Shown here in pieces: positions 9,543 through 17,521 of a stretch of 58,180 bases of DNA (the first letter of the stretch is position 1; the number at the start of each line of letters is the position of its first letter). The stretch spans positions 1 through 58,180 of the forward strand of contig DAINBU010000013.1 of assembly GCA_036732755.1 (NCBI GenBank), in the 5' to 3' direction. The position numbers and the translations under genes were made by a program. Below the pieces are notes generated by a model. That model saw only the letters and a program-made list of their open reading frames with translations. It did not search any database and had not been told where the DNA came from. The stretch is from DASRRB01 sp036732755 (GTDB taxonomy: Bacteria; Planctomycetota; B15-G4; SIAN01).

Positions 9543-9950
9543 ATGAGTCGCAGAGCAGTGATTGCGATCGCGGTGCTCGGCGGCCTCGTCGTGTTGGGCG
9601 GGACGACGATTCCGATCGTGTCCAACGCACGCAGGGTTGCGGAAGACAACACGCGCCTGATGAGGCTTTTGGAAATCGGCGGGACGATGCAACTCTTCGC
9701 GGATACGCGTACGCATGGTCAGATCGGGTGGCAATCGACGTTGGACCCGATCCGCGCCGAATACCCTCGCTTCCTGTCCCCGTTCAATCTTGGCGACGGA
9801 ACGCTCGTCACGTACGAAGTCGTCGCTCCGAATGAAACGAGCCGCGAAGTCGACGCGTCCAAGCGGGTCGTGATCCGGGACGTGGTACACGCGGACGGGC
9901 GCCCGTCGGCGGCGCTCTTCGCTGACGGGCACGTCGCGTTCGAGAAGTGA
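9543..9950 (+). CDS. Pilin-like/H-X9-DG-type protein
   Basis: The start at ATG 9543 follows GGAGG at 9530-9534; an ATG at 9522 is an alternative. The 135-residue product has a short basic N-terminus and one membrane helix (about residues 5-24). It ends with a His...FADGHVAF motif resembling the H-X9-DG C-terminal signature of planctomycete DUF1559/type II pseudopilin-like proteins, but with 11 residues between His and DG instead of 9. The usual prepilin peptidase site is not obvious. It may be a shortened or diverged pseudopilin. The next gene overlaps its stop codon by 4 bp. Confidence 0.5.
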   Translation: MSRRAVIAIAVLGGLVVLGGTTIPIVSNARRVAEDNTRLMRLLEIGGTMQLFADTRTHGQIGWQSTLDPIRAEYPRFLSPFNLGDGTLVTYEVVAPNETSREVDASKRVVIRDVVHADGRPSAALFADGHVAFEK

Positions 9951-10474
9951 TCGCGCCGGAGCAAGTGGAGCGAAACGGTGAGAGTCGCCGCGATGTCGTC
10001 GGGCAGCTGATGCGCGCCCTGCTCTACGTCGCCGCGGTGGCGGCGGGCGCGATCGTCGCCGGGTTGGTGGCGGCGACGGGCGTCGCGAGCTGCAGCGAAC
10101 GGAAGATGTCGGGCGATTCGTTCCTCCTGATCTGGTTCGCAGGAGCGGCGCTCGCGGCGTGGGTCCTGTGGGGCGGCGGACCGAATGCGAAAGGTCGATT
10201 CCCGCGGGGCCCCTGGCTCGGATGCGTGTTCCTGACGGGAGTCGCGGTCTGGATGAGCGTGAAGCAGTGCAAGGCCGAGGCGGAACTGCGCGAGGTGCAA
10301 GAGAAGGCGCGCGAGTCCCCCGAATGGTTCGAGCGGGAGGTGAGCCTCTACGAAGGGGTGTACATCGGTAGGAGTATCCACACCGCCGCCTGGGTACTGG
10401 CCGGCATCTCCATCGCGAACGTCGTCGTCATGTCGATGCGGCGGCGCGCCGCGCCGCCACCCAGTGTTCGGTGA
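9947..10474 (+). CDS. Small integral membrane protein, unknown function
   Basis: The GTG at 9947 overlaps the TGA of the preceding gene (GTGA), a typical translational coupling arrangement. ATG 10010 is an alternative start. The 175-residue product has about four hydrophobic segments, three in the first 100 residues and one near the C-terminus (WVLAGISIANVVVMSM), with a soluble helical stretch rich in Glu and Lys between the third and fourth. No family is recognised. It closes the cluster of small low-GC genes before the alcohol dehydrogenase. Confidence 0.5.
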   Translation: MIAPEQVERNGESRRDVVGQLMRALLYVAAVAAGAIVAGLVAATGVASCSERKMSGDSFLLIWFAGAALAAWVLWGGGPNAKGRFPRGPWLGCVFLTGVAVWMSVKQCKAEAELREVQEKARESPEWFEREVSLYEGVYIGRSIHTAAWVLAGISIANVVVMSMRRRAAPPPSVR

Positions 10475-10584
10475 CCGCTTCCTCGGTCGCTTCTTCATTC
10501 GATCCCGCGCGCTGAGCCCTATCGTCCGCGCTCCCTGCCACGTCCCCAACGACATCTCCTGCCCGTACTCACGGAGCCCACCCC

Positions 10585-11685
10585 ATGAACTCGACGCAGC
10601 CGACCCCCGCTCCCCAGCCCGGCACCTTCGCCGCCAAGGCCTTCTCCGCCGCGAGCGCCACCGCGAAGCTCGCCGCGAGCACGATCCGCCGCCGCGAGCC
10701 GGGTCCGTCCGACGTCCAGATCGAGATCCTCTTCTGCGGCGTCTGTCACTCCGACCTGCACCAGGTGCGCGACGAGTGGAAGGCCGTGATGCCGACGGTC
10801 TATCCGTGCGTGCCGGGGCACGAGATCGTCGGGAAGGTCGTCAAGGCCGGCAACGCGGTAAAGAAGTTCAAGGTCGGCGACCTCGCGGCGGTCGGCTGCA
10901 TGGTCGACTCGTGCCGCTCGTGCGAGCCGTGCCGCGCCGGGCTCGAGCAGTTCTGCGAGAAGATGGCGACGTTCACCTACAACGGGCCCGACGCGAAGCT
11001 CGGCGGCGTCACCTACGGCGGGTACTCGGACGGCATCGTCGTCGACGAGGCGTTCACGCTGCACGTCCCGAAGAACCTCGACCCCGCCGCGGCCGCGCCG
11101 CTGCTCTGCGCCGGCATCACGACGTATTCGCCGCTGCGCCACTGGAAGGTCGGCAAGGGGATGAAGGTCGGCGTGGTCGGGCTCGGCGGGCTCGGCCACA
11201 TGGGGGTGAAGTTCGCGAACGCGCTCGGCGCGCACGTCGTCCTCTTCACGACGTCGCCGAACAAGGCCGAGGACGCACAGCGCCTCGGCGCGCACGAGGT
11301 GGTGATCTCGAAGGACGCGGCCGCGATGCAGAAGCACGCCGGCAGCTTCGACTTCATCCTCGACACCGTCTCCGCCATGCACGACATCAACGCCTACATC
11401 GAGCTCTTGAAGCTCGACGGCACGCTCACGACGGTCGGCGCGCCGGAGAAGCCGCTGCCGGTCTCGGTCTTCGGCCTGATCTTCAAGCGGCGCCGCTTCG
11501 CCGGCTCGGCCATCGGCGGCATCCGCGAGACGCAGGAGATGCTCGACTTCTGCGGCGAGCACTCCATCACCTGCGACGTCGAGAGGATCAAGATCCAGCA
11601 GATCAACGAGGCCTACGAGCGGCTGCTGAAGAGCGACGTGAAGTACCGCTTCGTCATCGACATGGCGTCGCTGAAGCAGGCGTGA
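10585..11685 (+). CDS. Zinc-dependent NAD(P) alcohol dehydrogenase (CAD/YahK type)
   Basis: A 366-residue medium-chain dehydrogenase/reductase that interconverts alcohols and aldehydes using NAD(P). Catalytic zinc ligands are C51 in FCGVCHSDLH and H79-E80 in VPGHEIVG. The structural zinc site is C110, C113, C116 and C124 with the expected spacing. The Rossmann glycine motif GLGGLG starts near residue 199. Overall it matches the cinnamyl-alcohol dehydrogenase/YahK-like branch in length and motif order; the substrate cannot be named from sequence. The ATG at 10585 follows a GGAG-containing stretch. It stands alone between the low-GC cluster and the HEAT genes. Confidence 0.92.
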   Translation: MNSTQPTPAPQPGTFAAKAFSAASATAKLAASTIRRREPGPSDVQIEILFCGVCHSDLHQVRDEWKAVMPTVYPCVPGHEIVGKVVKAGNAVKKFKVGDLAAVGCMVDSCRSCEPCRAGLEQFCEKMATFTYNGPDAKLGGVTYGGYSDGIVVDEAFTLHVPKNLDPAAAAPLLCAGITTYSPLRHWKVGKGMKVGVVGLGGLGHMGVKFANALGAHVVLFTTSPNKAEDAQRLGAHEVVISKDAAAMQKHAGSFDFILDTVSAMHDINAYIELLKLDGTLTTVGAPEKPLPVSVFGLIFKRRRFAGSAIGGIRETQEMLDFCGEHSITCDVERIKIQQINEAYERLLKSDVKYRFVIDMASLKQA

Positions 11686-11786
11686 CGCGCCCGGTATCGC
11701 GCCGGGGGCGTGCGATCGCTCCACGCGACGCTGCGCATTCGCACTCCACGGATTCGAAATCCAGGTCCCTCCCGCGAGGACGCTCT

Positions 11787-11802
11787 GTCACGATCAGGTG
11801 AC
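11787..11802. promoter_or_regulatory. Palindromic operator candidate upstream of the first HEAT-repeat gene
   Basis: GTCACGATCAGGTGAC is an inverted repeat (GTCAC-N6-GTGAC) 150 bp before the ATG at 11953. The same palindrome with one base changed occurs at 15001-15016, before the paralogous gene at 15127. A second shared block follows in both (CTCCGGCAC or TTCCGGCAC leading to TTGCCA). Conservation of non-coding sequence before two diverged paralogues suggests a regulator binding site or promoter element; no regulator is identified. Confidence 0.45.
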
Positions 11803-11952
11803 GGAGCCCCTCGCGGGAGGCTCTGCACCCGTGATCCCGAGGTTCGTCCGATTGTTCCGGCACTGTCGTTGCCAAGGCGCGCCGCCCTCCCGGGCTGCCC
11901 AGTGTCTCGAAGTGAACGGTCGTGTCGTCCGTCCTCAAGAGGAGTGAGAGCC

Positions 11953-14304
11953 ATGCGGTTTTCGTTCGCCGCCATCGCATCCTCGGCATTGCTGGCCGGA
12001 TCCATTGCGTCGGCATTCGGCGCGGGTGAGTCGAGTGAGAGCGAGCAGATCGCGAAGAAGCAGGCGAAGCTGCACAGCGTCGTCGCCGAGCTCGCGTCGC
12101 GCGACGCCTCGCAGCTCCCGGCCGGGAAGCGCGCGGCGCGTGCCCGCGCGATCGAACTCCTGTCCAGGTACGCGGAACGCGGCGAGTTCACGTTCCATCG
12201 CGAGGAGTGGCCGCGCTCGCGTCCGCTCTTCATCGACGAGTACGGGACGCGCTGCGCGCTCGCCTCGGTGCTCGACAGCTTCGGCGAGGACGCGCTTGTG
12301 ACGCGCCTCGCGGTCGAGTGCAACGACGCCTACGTCGCCGAGTTCCCCGACGACCCCGAGGTCGCGCGCGTCCTCGACGAGATCGGCCTCACGATCGACG
12401 AGGCGGCCTACATCCAGGACCCGGGCTCCCATCGTCATGTCAACGGCAGCGGTGGCGGCGGTGGCGGTGGCGGTGGCGGTGGCGGCGGCCGCGAAGGCGG
12501 CTTGCCGGGCGGCACGGACGTGGTCGCGCCGAACCTCGGAGCTGGAGAGGTCGCGCGCGGCGCGACGCTCCCCGATCTGCCCAGCGACGGGATCAATGCC
12601 GCGCCGACCGCGCCGGGCCCTGCGACGCCGTCGGCCACCCCCTCGGGCGGCGTACGCGGCGGGTCGACCACCGCGCGCCGCGCGAACCCGTCGCTCGCGT
12701 TCCGCTGGAACGACTGGTGGTTCGCCCATCGCGACGAGTTCGTGAACGTGCGCGCCCGCTTCCACGACGTGCCGAGCACTCCGGAGCGCCGCGCCGTCCG
12801 CGTGAACCGTCCGACCGCGGACGAGATCCGCCACGAGATCCTGCCCGTCCTCACCGAGCTCGCGAAGAGCAACGCAGCGCTGCGCTCGACCGCGCTCGGC
12901 ATGTGGGCGCGCGCCACCGACGGGAAGATCGCGGCCGACGCGACGCCGGTGCGCGAAGCGGTGCTCGCCTTCCTCGCCGATCCGAACCAGTGCGACCGCG
13001 GCTGGGGGCCGGTCATCCTCGCGATCCTCGCCGATCCCGCTACGCGCGCGCCGCTGGCGGCGCTCGTCACCGATTCGGCGGCGGGGCGCAAGCTGCTCGG
13101 ACAAACCAGCCCGGTCAGCGAGCCCGTGCGCGCGCAGTCGGCCATCGCGTACGGCCGCTGCGGCGGCTCGATCGACGTGCTGACGGCGACGCTCGCCGAT
13201 GCACCGGCGGCGCACGAGGACCTGGCGGCGGCGTGCGTCGTCGCGATCGGACTCGCGGCGCGCGAGCCGACGCAACACGTCGCGGCGGTGGTCTGGCTGC
13301 TGAAGGAGCTCGAGAATCCGACGCTGCCCGTGAGCGCGCTGGCGCAAGTGCCGGGCGCGCTGCAGCTCACGCAGGACGCGGCGGCGGTCCCGGCGCTGCA
13401 CGCGGTCGTGTCGCACTTCCGCGGGCCGCGCGAGCTGCGGCGCGCGTGCGCTCTCGCGCTGGGCGAGACGGCGCCCGAACTCGACGAGACGGTGCGCGAC
13501 GCGCTGGCCTCGCTGGCGCGCCGCGACGTCGACGCCGATTGCCGCCACGCGGCGATCCTCGCGCTCGGCGTGCTGGCGGCGCGGCACGGCGCGCAGGCTC
13601 CCGCCGACACGGTCACGCAGCTGGTCGCGTTCCACGAGGACGCGCTCGCCGGCAAGTTCCGTCACGACGAGGATCTCGCGTGGCACGTGCTGTCGGCGGG
13701 GATGTTCGTGCGCGGCCGGCCTCAGGACGCCGACACGATCCTGCCGGCGCTGCGCAAGCTCGCGAGCTCGGCGGGCGACGTGACGCTGCGCGGCGCGGCG
13801 TGCCTCGCGCTCGGGCTCGCGCAGGACGAGCTCGCCGGTCCGGTGCTGACCGACGCGCTCACGAAGGGCGGCGAGGAGCTGGTGCCGTTCGCCGCGGAGG
13901 CGCTCGGCCTCGCGAACATCCACGACGCGCGCCCGAGGCTGCTCGAACTCTGCCTGTCGACGCCGTCGACGTCGATCGGCTTCGCGGCCGCGTCCGCGCT
14001 CGCCTGCCTCGCCGACCCTGCCGCGACGGGCCCGCTGCTCGTCGCCTTCGAGAAGACCCCCTCTTCGGCCGTGCGCGCCGGCCTCGCCGCGGCCCTCGGC
14101 GAGATCGGCGACAGGCGCTCGATCGAGACGTTGCGGCGCGTGGCGCTCGACCCCGCGCGCGACCTTCCGTCGCGCGACCGCGCCCTCGCGGCGCTCGGGT
14201 CTCTCGCACAGGCCGCTGACGTCGCGTGGTCGGCTCCGATCCAGCAGGCGGTCGACTCGGGAGCGGCGACGCCGTCGCTGAAGCTGCTGCTCGACCTCTA
14301 CTGA
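11953..14304 (+). CDS. Exported HEAT-repeat protein, copy 1
   Basis: The ATG at 11953 follows AGAGGAGTGAG, and the protein then starts with a clean signal peptide (AGSIASAFGA). The 783-residue product has three parts. The first is an N-terminal domain (about residues 30-160) with the motif RPLFIDEYGTRCALASVLDS and a later GLTIDEAAYIQ, seen in other predicted exported proteins of unknown function. The second is a linker with a pure glycine run (GGT/GGC repeats near 12449-12490). The third is about 450 residues of HEAT-like helical repeats with repeated A-A-C-V-A-I-G-L and L-A-L-G patterns. HEAT repeats usually mediate protein binding. A full-length paralogue lies at 15127-17415. A hairpin terminator follows the stop. 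Confidence 0.85.
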   Translation: MRFSFAAIASSALLAGSIASAFGAGESSESEQIAKKQAKLHSVVAELASRDASQLPAGKRAARARAIELLSRYAERGEFTFHREEWPRSRPLFIDEYGTRCALASVLDSFGEDALVTRLAVECNDAYVAEFPDDPEVARVLDEIGLTIDEAAYIQDPGSHRHVNGSGGGGGGGGGGGGGREGGLPGGTDVVAPNLGAGEVARGATLPDLPSDGINAAPTAPGPATPSATPSGGVRGGSTTARRANPSLAFRWNDWWFAHRDEFVNVRARFHDVPSTPERRAVRVNRPTADEIRHEILPVLTELAKSNAALRSTALGMWARATDGKIAADATPVREAVLAFLADPNQCDRGWGPVILAILADPATRAPLAALVTDSAAGRKLLGQTSPVSEPVRAQSAIAYGRCGGSIDVLTATLADAPAAHEDLAAACVVAIGLAAREPTQHVAAVVWLLKELENPTLPVSALAQVPGALQLTQDAAAVPALHAVVSHFRGPRELRRACALALGETAPELDETVRDALASLARRDVDADCRHAAILALGVLAARHGAQAPADTVTQLVAFHEDALAGKFRHDEDLAWHVLSAGMFVRGRPQDADTILPALRKLASSAGDVTLRGAACLALGLAQDELAGPVLTDALTKGGEELVPFAAEALGLANIHDARPRLLELCLSTPSTSIGFAAASALACLADPAATGPLLVAFEKTPSSAVRAGLAAALGEIGDRRSIETLRRVALDPARDLPSRDRALAALGSLAQAADVAWSAPIQQAVDSGAATPSLKLLLDLY

Positions 14305-14335
14305 TCGATTCGAAGCAGGCATCTGACTGACGAAT

Positions 14336-14367
14336 CCGGCCGGGGCCCCGCGAAGGGCTCCGGCCGG
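14336..14367. terminator. Hairpin terminator between convergent genes
   Basis: Arms 14336-14348 (CCGGCCGGGGCCC) and 14355-14367 (GGGCTCCGGCCGG) pair with one G-T wobble around the loop CGCGAA. It sits between the stop of the plus-strand HEAT gene and the end of the minus-strand membrane gene, so it can serve both. A T-run is weak. Confidence 0.6.
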
Positions 14368-14406
14368 GTCGTCATTGCCCGGGCCGGGAAGGACTCGACG
14401 GCACGC

Positions 14407-14934
14407 TCAAGTCGACGCGGCGCGCGGCTCCGTGCGCGCCGCCGCCTCCCGCCGGCGCCGCGCTCGGAGCGCGACGACCTGCAGCGCCGCTCCGACGACG
14501 AAGAGGGCGAGCGAGACGCCGACCCAGCGTAGCACGAGCGGGTCGTCGGGGCCGCTCGCGAGCGGCTTCCCGTCCGGCAGCCGCGTCAGCGACTCGGTGA
14601 TGCCCGGCACCAGGTGGAAGAAGAAGGTGAGCGTGTAGAGCAGCGTCTCGACGTACGGCGCCGCGCGTCCGAACCACCTCGTCCGCGGTGCGAGCGCCGC
14701 GACCACGAGCACGACCAGCGTGATGACGCCGAGCGCGTGCGGCTTGCCGAAGCCGCCGTGCTGGAAGATCCCGAAGCCGCTGACGCACGTGAGCACCGTC
14801 GCGTTGATGTAGATCCGGCCCGCGCGCCGCGCGGGCGTGATCGCGCCGTGGCGCGCGAGCTCGACGAGGCCCGCGCCGACGGCGACGACGCTGATGGCGG
14901 TGTGGACGACTCCGAGCGTCGTGAGTCCGAACAC
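14407..14934 (-). CDS. Membrane protein, DUF2306-like
   Basis: The GTG start at 14934 has GAAGGAGGA just upstream on the minus strand. The 175-residue product has about five hydrophobic helices, with conserved-looking charged or His residues inside them (H near residue 10, RRAGRIY, and HGGFGKPHALG). This pattern recalls the DUF2306/YozB-like group of small membrane proteins of unknown function, but the match is not certain. It ends in a basic tail. It is convergent with HEAT copy 1 and divergent from HEAT copy 2, lying between the two tandem duplicates. Confidence 0.65.
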   Translation of the reverse strand: MFGLTTLGVVHTAISVVAVGAGLVELARHGAITPARRAGRIYINATVLTCVSGFGIFQHGGFGKPHALGVITLVVLVVAALAPRTRWFGRAAPYVETLLYTLTFFFHLVPGITESLTRLPDGKPLASGPDDPLVLRWVGVSLALFVVGAALQVVALRARRRREAAARTEPRAAST

Positions 14935-15000
14935 GGGTGGATCCTCCTTCTCCCCACCGGAGCGTAGGGCCTGGACCCGCCTTGCGCTCCGGCGAGTGCC

Positions 15001-15016
15001 GTCACGATCGGGTGAC
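15001..15016. promoter_or_regulatory. Palindromic operator candidate upstream of the second HEAT-repeat gene
   Basis: GTCACGATCGGGTGAC, the near-identical twin of 11787-11802, lies 110 bp before the ATG at 15127 and 67 bp before the divergent GTG at 14934. It could therefore act on either promoter. The shared block CTCCGGCAC...ATTGCCAGGGCGCGC follows at about 15069-15104. Confidence 0.45.
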
Positions 15017-15126
15017 GCAGACCCCCCTCGCGACGTCGAGAACGTCGTCCTCGCTCTGCGCAGGGCGCTCCGGCACCGCCATTGCCAGGGCGCGCGCCCT
15101 TCCCGTCCCCTCCAGGAGTGAGAGCC

Positions 15127-17415
15127 ATGAGGATTTCGTGGGCCGTCGCGTCGACCTTGGCGCTGGCCGGATCGATCGCATCCGCCTTCGGGGCGGGGGA
15201 GCTGAGCGAAGCGGAGCAGATCGCGAAGAAGCAGGCGAAGCTGCGCACCGTCGTCGCCGAGCTCTCGTCGCGCGACGTCTCGCAGCTCCCGGCTGCGCAG
15301 CGCGAGGCGCGTACGCGCGCGCTCGCCCTCCTCGCCGACTACGCGAAGCGCGGCGAGTTCACGATCCACCACCAGGAGTGGCCGCGCACGCAGCCGCTCT
15401 TCATCGACGAGCACGGGACGCGCTGCGCGCTCGCCTCGGTGCTCGACAGCTTCGGCGAGGACGTGCTGGTGAAGCGGCTCGCCGTCGAGTGCAACGACGC
15501 CTACCTCGCGGAGATGCCCGACGACCCCGAGGTCGCGCGCGTCCTCGACGAGATCGGCCTCACGATCGACGAGGCGGCCTACATCCAGGATCCGGGCGCC
15601 CACCGGCACAACCACCAGAAGCCGGTCGACCCGCCGCCCGATCCTGCGCTCAAGGCGCTCGAGCGCAGCAAGATGGTCGGGAAGTTGAACGGCAACACCG
15701 TCAAGGCGCCCGATGGGCCGGCGACGACGCCGGCGACTCCCTCGACGGGCCGCACCGGCGGCATCCGCGGCGGGACGACCGCAGCGCGCCGCGCCAAGGC
15801 GACGCTCGCGTTCCGGTGGACCGACTGGTGGTTCGCCCATCGCGACGAGTTCGTCAGCGTCCGCGCCCGCTTCCACGACGCGCCGCGCACGCCCGACGGC
15901 CGCGGCACCCGCGTCCATCGTCCGACCGCGGACGAGATCCGCCGCGACCTCCTGCCGCTCTTCGAGCAGCTCGCGAAGTTCGAACCCGACCTGCGCTCCA
16001 CGGCGCTCGGCATGTGGGCGCGCGGCACCGATCCGAGCGTCGCGTCCGACGCGGCGGCGGTGCGCGAGGCGGCGTTCGCCTTCCTCGCCGATCCCCACCA
16101 GCGCGACCGCGGCTGGGGCCCGGTGCTCCTCGCGATCCTCGCCGATCCCGTGGCGTGCGCGCCGCTGGCGGAGCTCGTCCGGGATTCGGCGGAGGGGCGC
16201 AAGCTCCTCGGCCAGACCAACGCCGTCAGCGAGGGCGTGCGCGCGCTGTCGGCCATCGCATATGGCCGCTGCGGCGGCGCGATCGACGTCCTGACCGCGA
16301 CGCTCGCGGATACGGCGGCGGCGCACGAGGACCTGGCGGCGGCGTGCGTCGTCGCGATCGGTCTCTCGGCGCGCGAGCCGGCGCAGCACGCGGCCGCGGT
16401 CGCCTTCCTCAGGAAGGAGCTCGAGGACCCGACGCTGCCCGTGAGCGCGCTGGCGCAGGTGCCGGGCGCGCTGCAGCTCACGCAGGATGCGGCGGCGGTC
16501 CCGGCGCTGCACGCGGTGGTGGCGAAGTTCCGCGGTCCGCGCGAGCTGCGGCGCGCGTGTGCGCTCGCGCTGGGCGAGATGGCGCCCGAGCTCGACGAGA
16601 CGGTGCGCGACGCGCTGGCCGCGCTGGCGCGGCGCGACGTCGACGCCGAGTGCCGCCACGCGGCGATCGTCGCGCTCGGCGTGCTGGCGGCGCGGCACGG
16701 TGCCACGGCGCCGGCCGACACGGTCGCGCAGCTCGTCGCCTTCCACGAAGACGCGCTCGCCGGGAAGTTCCGCCACGACGAGGACCTCGCGTGGCACGCG
16801 CTGTCGGCGGGGCTCTTCGTGCGCGGCCGTCCCGACGACGCGGCGACGATCCGGCCGGCGCTGCGCACGCTTGCGAGCTCGGCCGGCGACGCGACGTTGC
16901 GCGGAGCGGCCTGCCTCGCGCTCGGACTCGCGGAGGACCAGGTCTCCGCGCCGGTGCTGATCGACGCGCTCACGCACGGTGGCGAAGAGGTCGTCCCGTT
17001 CGCGGCGGAGGCGCTCGGCCTCGCGAACGTCCGCGACGCCCGCGCGCAGCTCCTCGATCTCTGCCTCTCGACCCCGTCGGAGTCGGTCGGCTTCGCGGCC
17101 GCGTCCGCGCTCGCCTGCCTCGCCGACCCCGCGGCGGTCGGCCCGCTGCTCGCCGCCTTCGAGAAGACGCCGTCCGCGGCCGTCCGCTCCGGCCTCGCCG
17201 CTGCCCTCGGCGAGATCGGCGACAAGAGCGCGATCGAAAGCCTGCGCCGCGTCGCGCTCGACTCCGCGCGCGACCTCCCGTCGCGCGACCGCGCCGTCGC
17301 GGCGCTCGGCGTCATCGCGCAGAAGGACGACTTCGCGTGGACCGCCCCGATCCAGCAAGCGATCGACTCGGGCGCGGCGACGCCGTCGCTGAAGGTGCTG
17401 CTCGACCTGTTCTGA
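15127..17415 (+). CDS. Exported HEAT-repeat protein, copy 2
   Basis: A 762-residue paralogue of the protein at 11953-14304, clearly similar along its whole length and with the same ribosome binding site (CAGGAGTGAGAGCC before the ATG). It has the same signal peptide, the same N-terminal domain (QPLFIDEHGTRCALASVLDS) and the same HEAT-like region. The linker differs: copy 1 has a glycine run and copy 2 has a short Pro/Asp-rich segment (DPPPDPALKALERSK). The fast change in the linker against a conserved flank suggests it is only a spacer. Function unknown; a protein-binding scaffold at the cell surface or periplasm is inferred. Confidence 0.85.
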   Translation: MRISWAVASTLALAGSIASAFGAGELSEAEQIAKKQAKLRTVVAELSSRDVSQLPAAQREARTRALALLADYAKRGEFTIHHQEWPRTQPLFIDEHGTRCALASVLDSFGEDVLVKRLAVECNDAYLAEMPDDPEVARVLDEIGLTIDEAAYIQDPGAHRHNHQKPVDPPPDPALKALERSKMVGKLNGNTVKAPDGPATTPATPSTGRTGGIRGGTTAARRAKATLAFRWTDWWFAHRDEFVSVRARFHDAPRTPDGRGTRVHRPTADEIRRDLLPLFEQLAKFEPDLRSTALGMWARGTDPSVASDAAAVREAAFAFLADPHQRDRGWGPVLLAILADPVACAPLAELVRDSAEGRKLLGQTNAVSEGVRALSAIAYGRCGGAIDVLTATLADTAAAHEDLAAACVVAIGLSAREPAQHAAAVAFLRKELEDPTLPVSALAQVPGALQLTQDAAAVPALHAVVAKFRGPRELRRACALALGEMAPELDETVRDALAALARRDVDAECRHAAIVALGVLAARHGATAPADTVAQLVAFHEDALAGKFRHDEDLAWHALSAGLFVRGRPDDAATIRPALRTLASSAGDATLRGAACLALGLAEDQVSAPVLIDALTHGGEEVVPFAAEALGLANVRDARAQLLDLCLSTPSESVGFAAASALACLADPAAVGPLLAAFEKTPSAAVRSGLAAALGEIGDKSAIESLRRVALDSARDLPSRDRAVAALGVIAQKDDFAWTAPIQQAIDSGAATPSLKVLLDLF

Positions 17416-17442
17416 AAGGGACGACGCGAACGGACGACAGAC

Positions 17443-17482
17443 GGACCCGGCCGGAGCCTCTCGCGAGGCTCCGGCCGGGTCC
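17443..17482. terminator. Strong hairpin terminator
   Basis: A perfect 18-bp stem (17443-17460 with 17465-17482) around the loop TCGC is followed by CTTTGCGTTT. It lies 28 bp after the HEAT copy 2 stop and before the convergent HAF-repeat gene. Its stem core (GGCTCCGGCCGG) is shared with the terminator after HEAT copy 1, so the terminator was duplicated with the gene. Confidence 0.8.
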
Positions 17483-17521
17483 TTTGCGTTTCGAAGCGCC
17501 GGTAGAAAGAACGAACGACCC

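Noticed and set aside
12449..12490. GGT/GGC repeat as a possible CRISPR or regulatory repeat
   Set aside because: It is an in-frame glycine linker absent from the paralogue.
14407..17358. Very long minus-strand frame opposite the second HEAT gene
   Set aside because: Only its last 175 codons are protein-like; the rest is Arg-rich antisense sequence caused by high GC at third positions.
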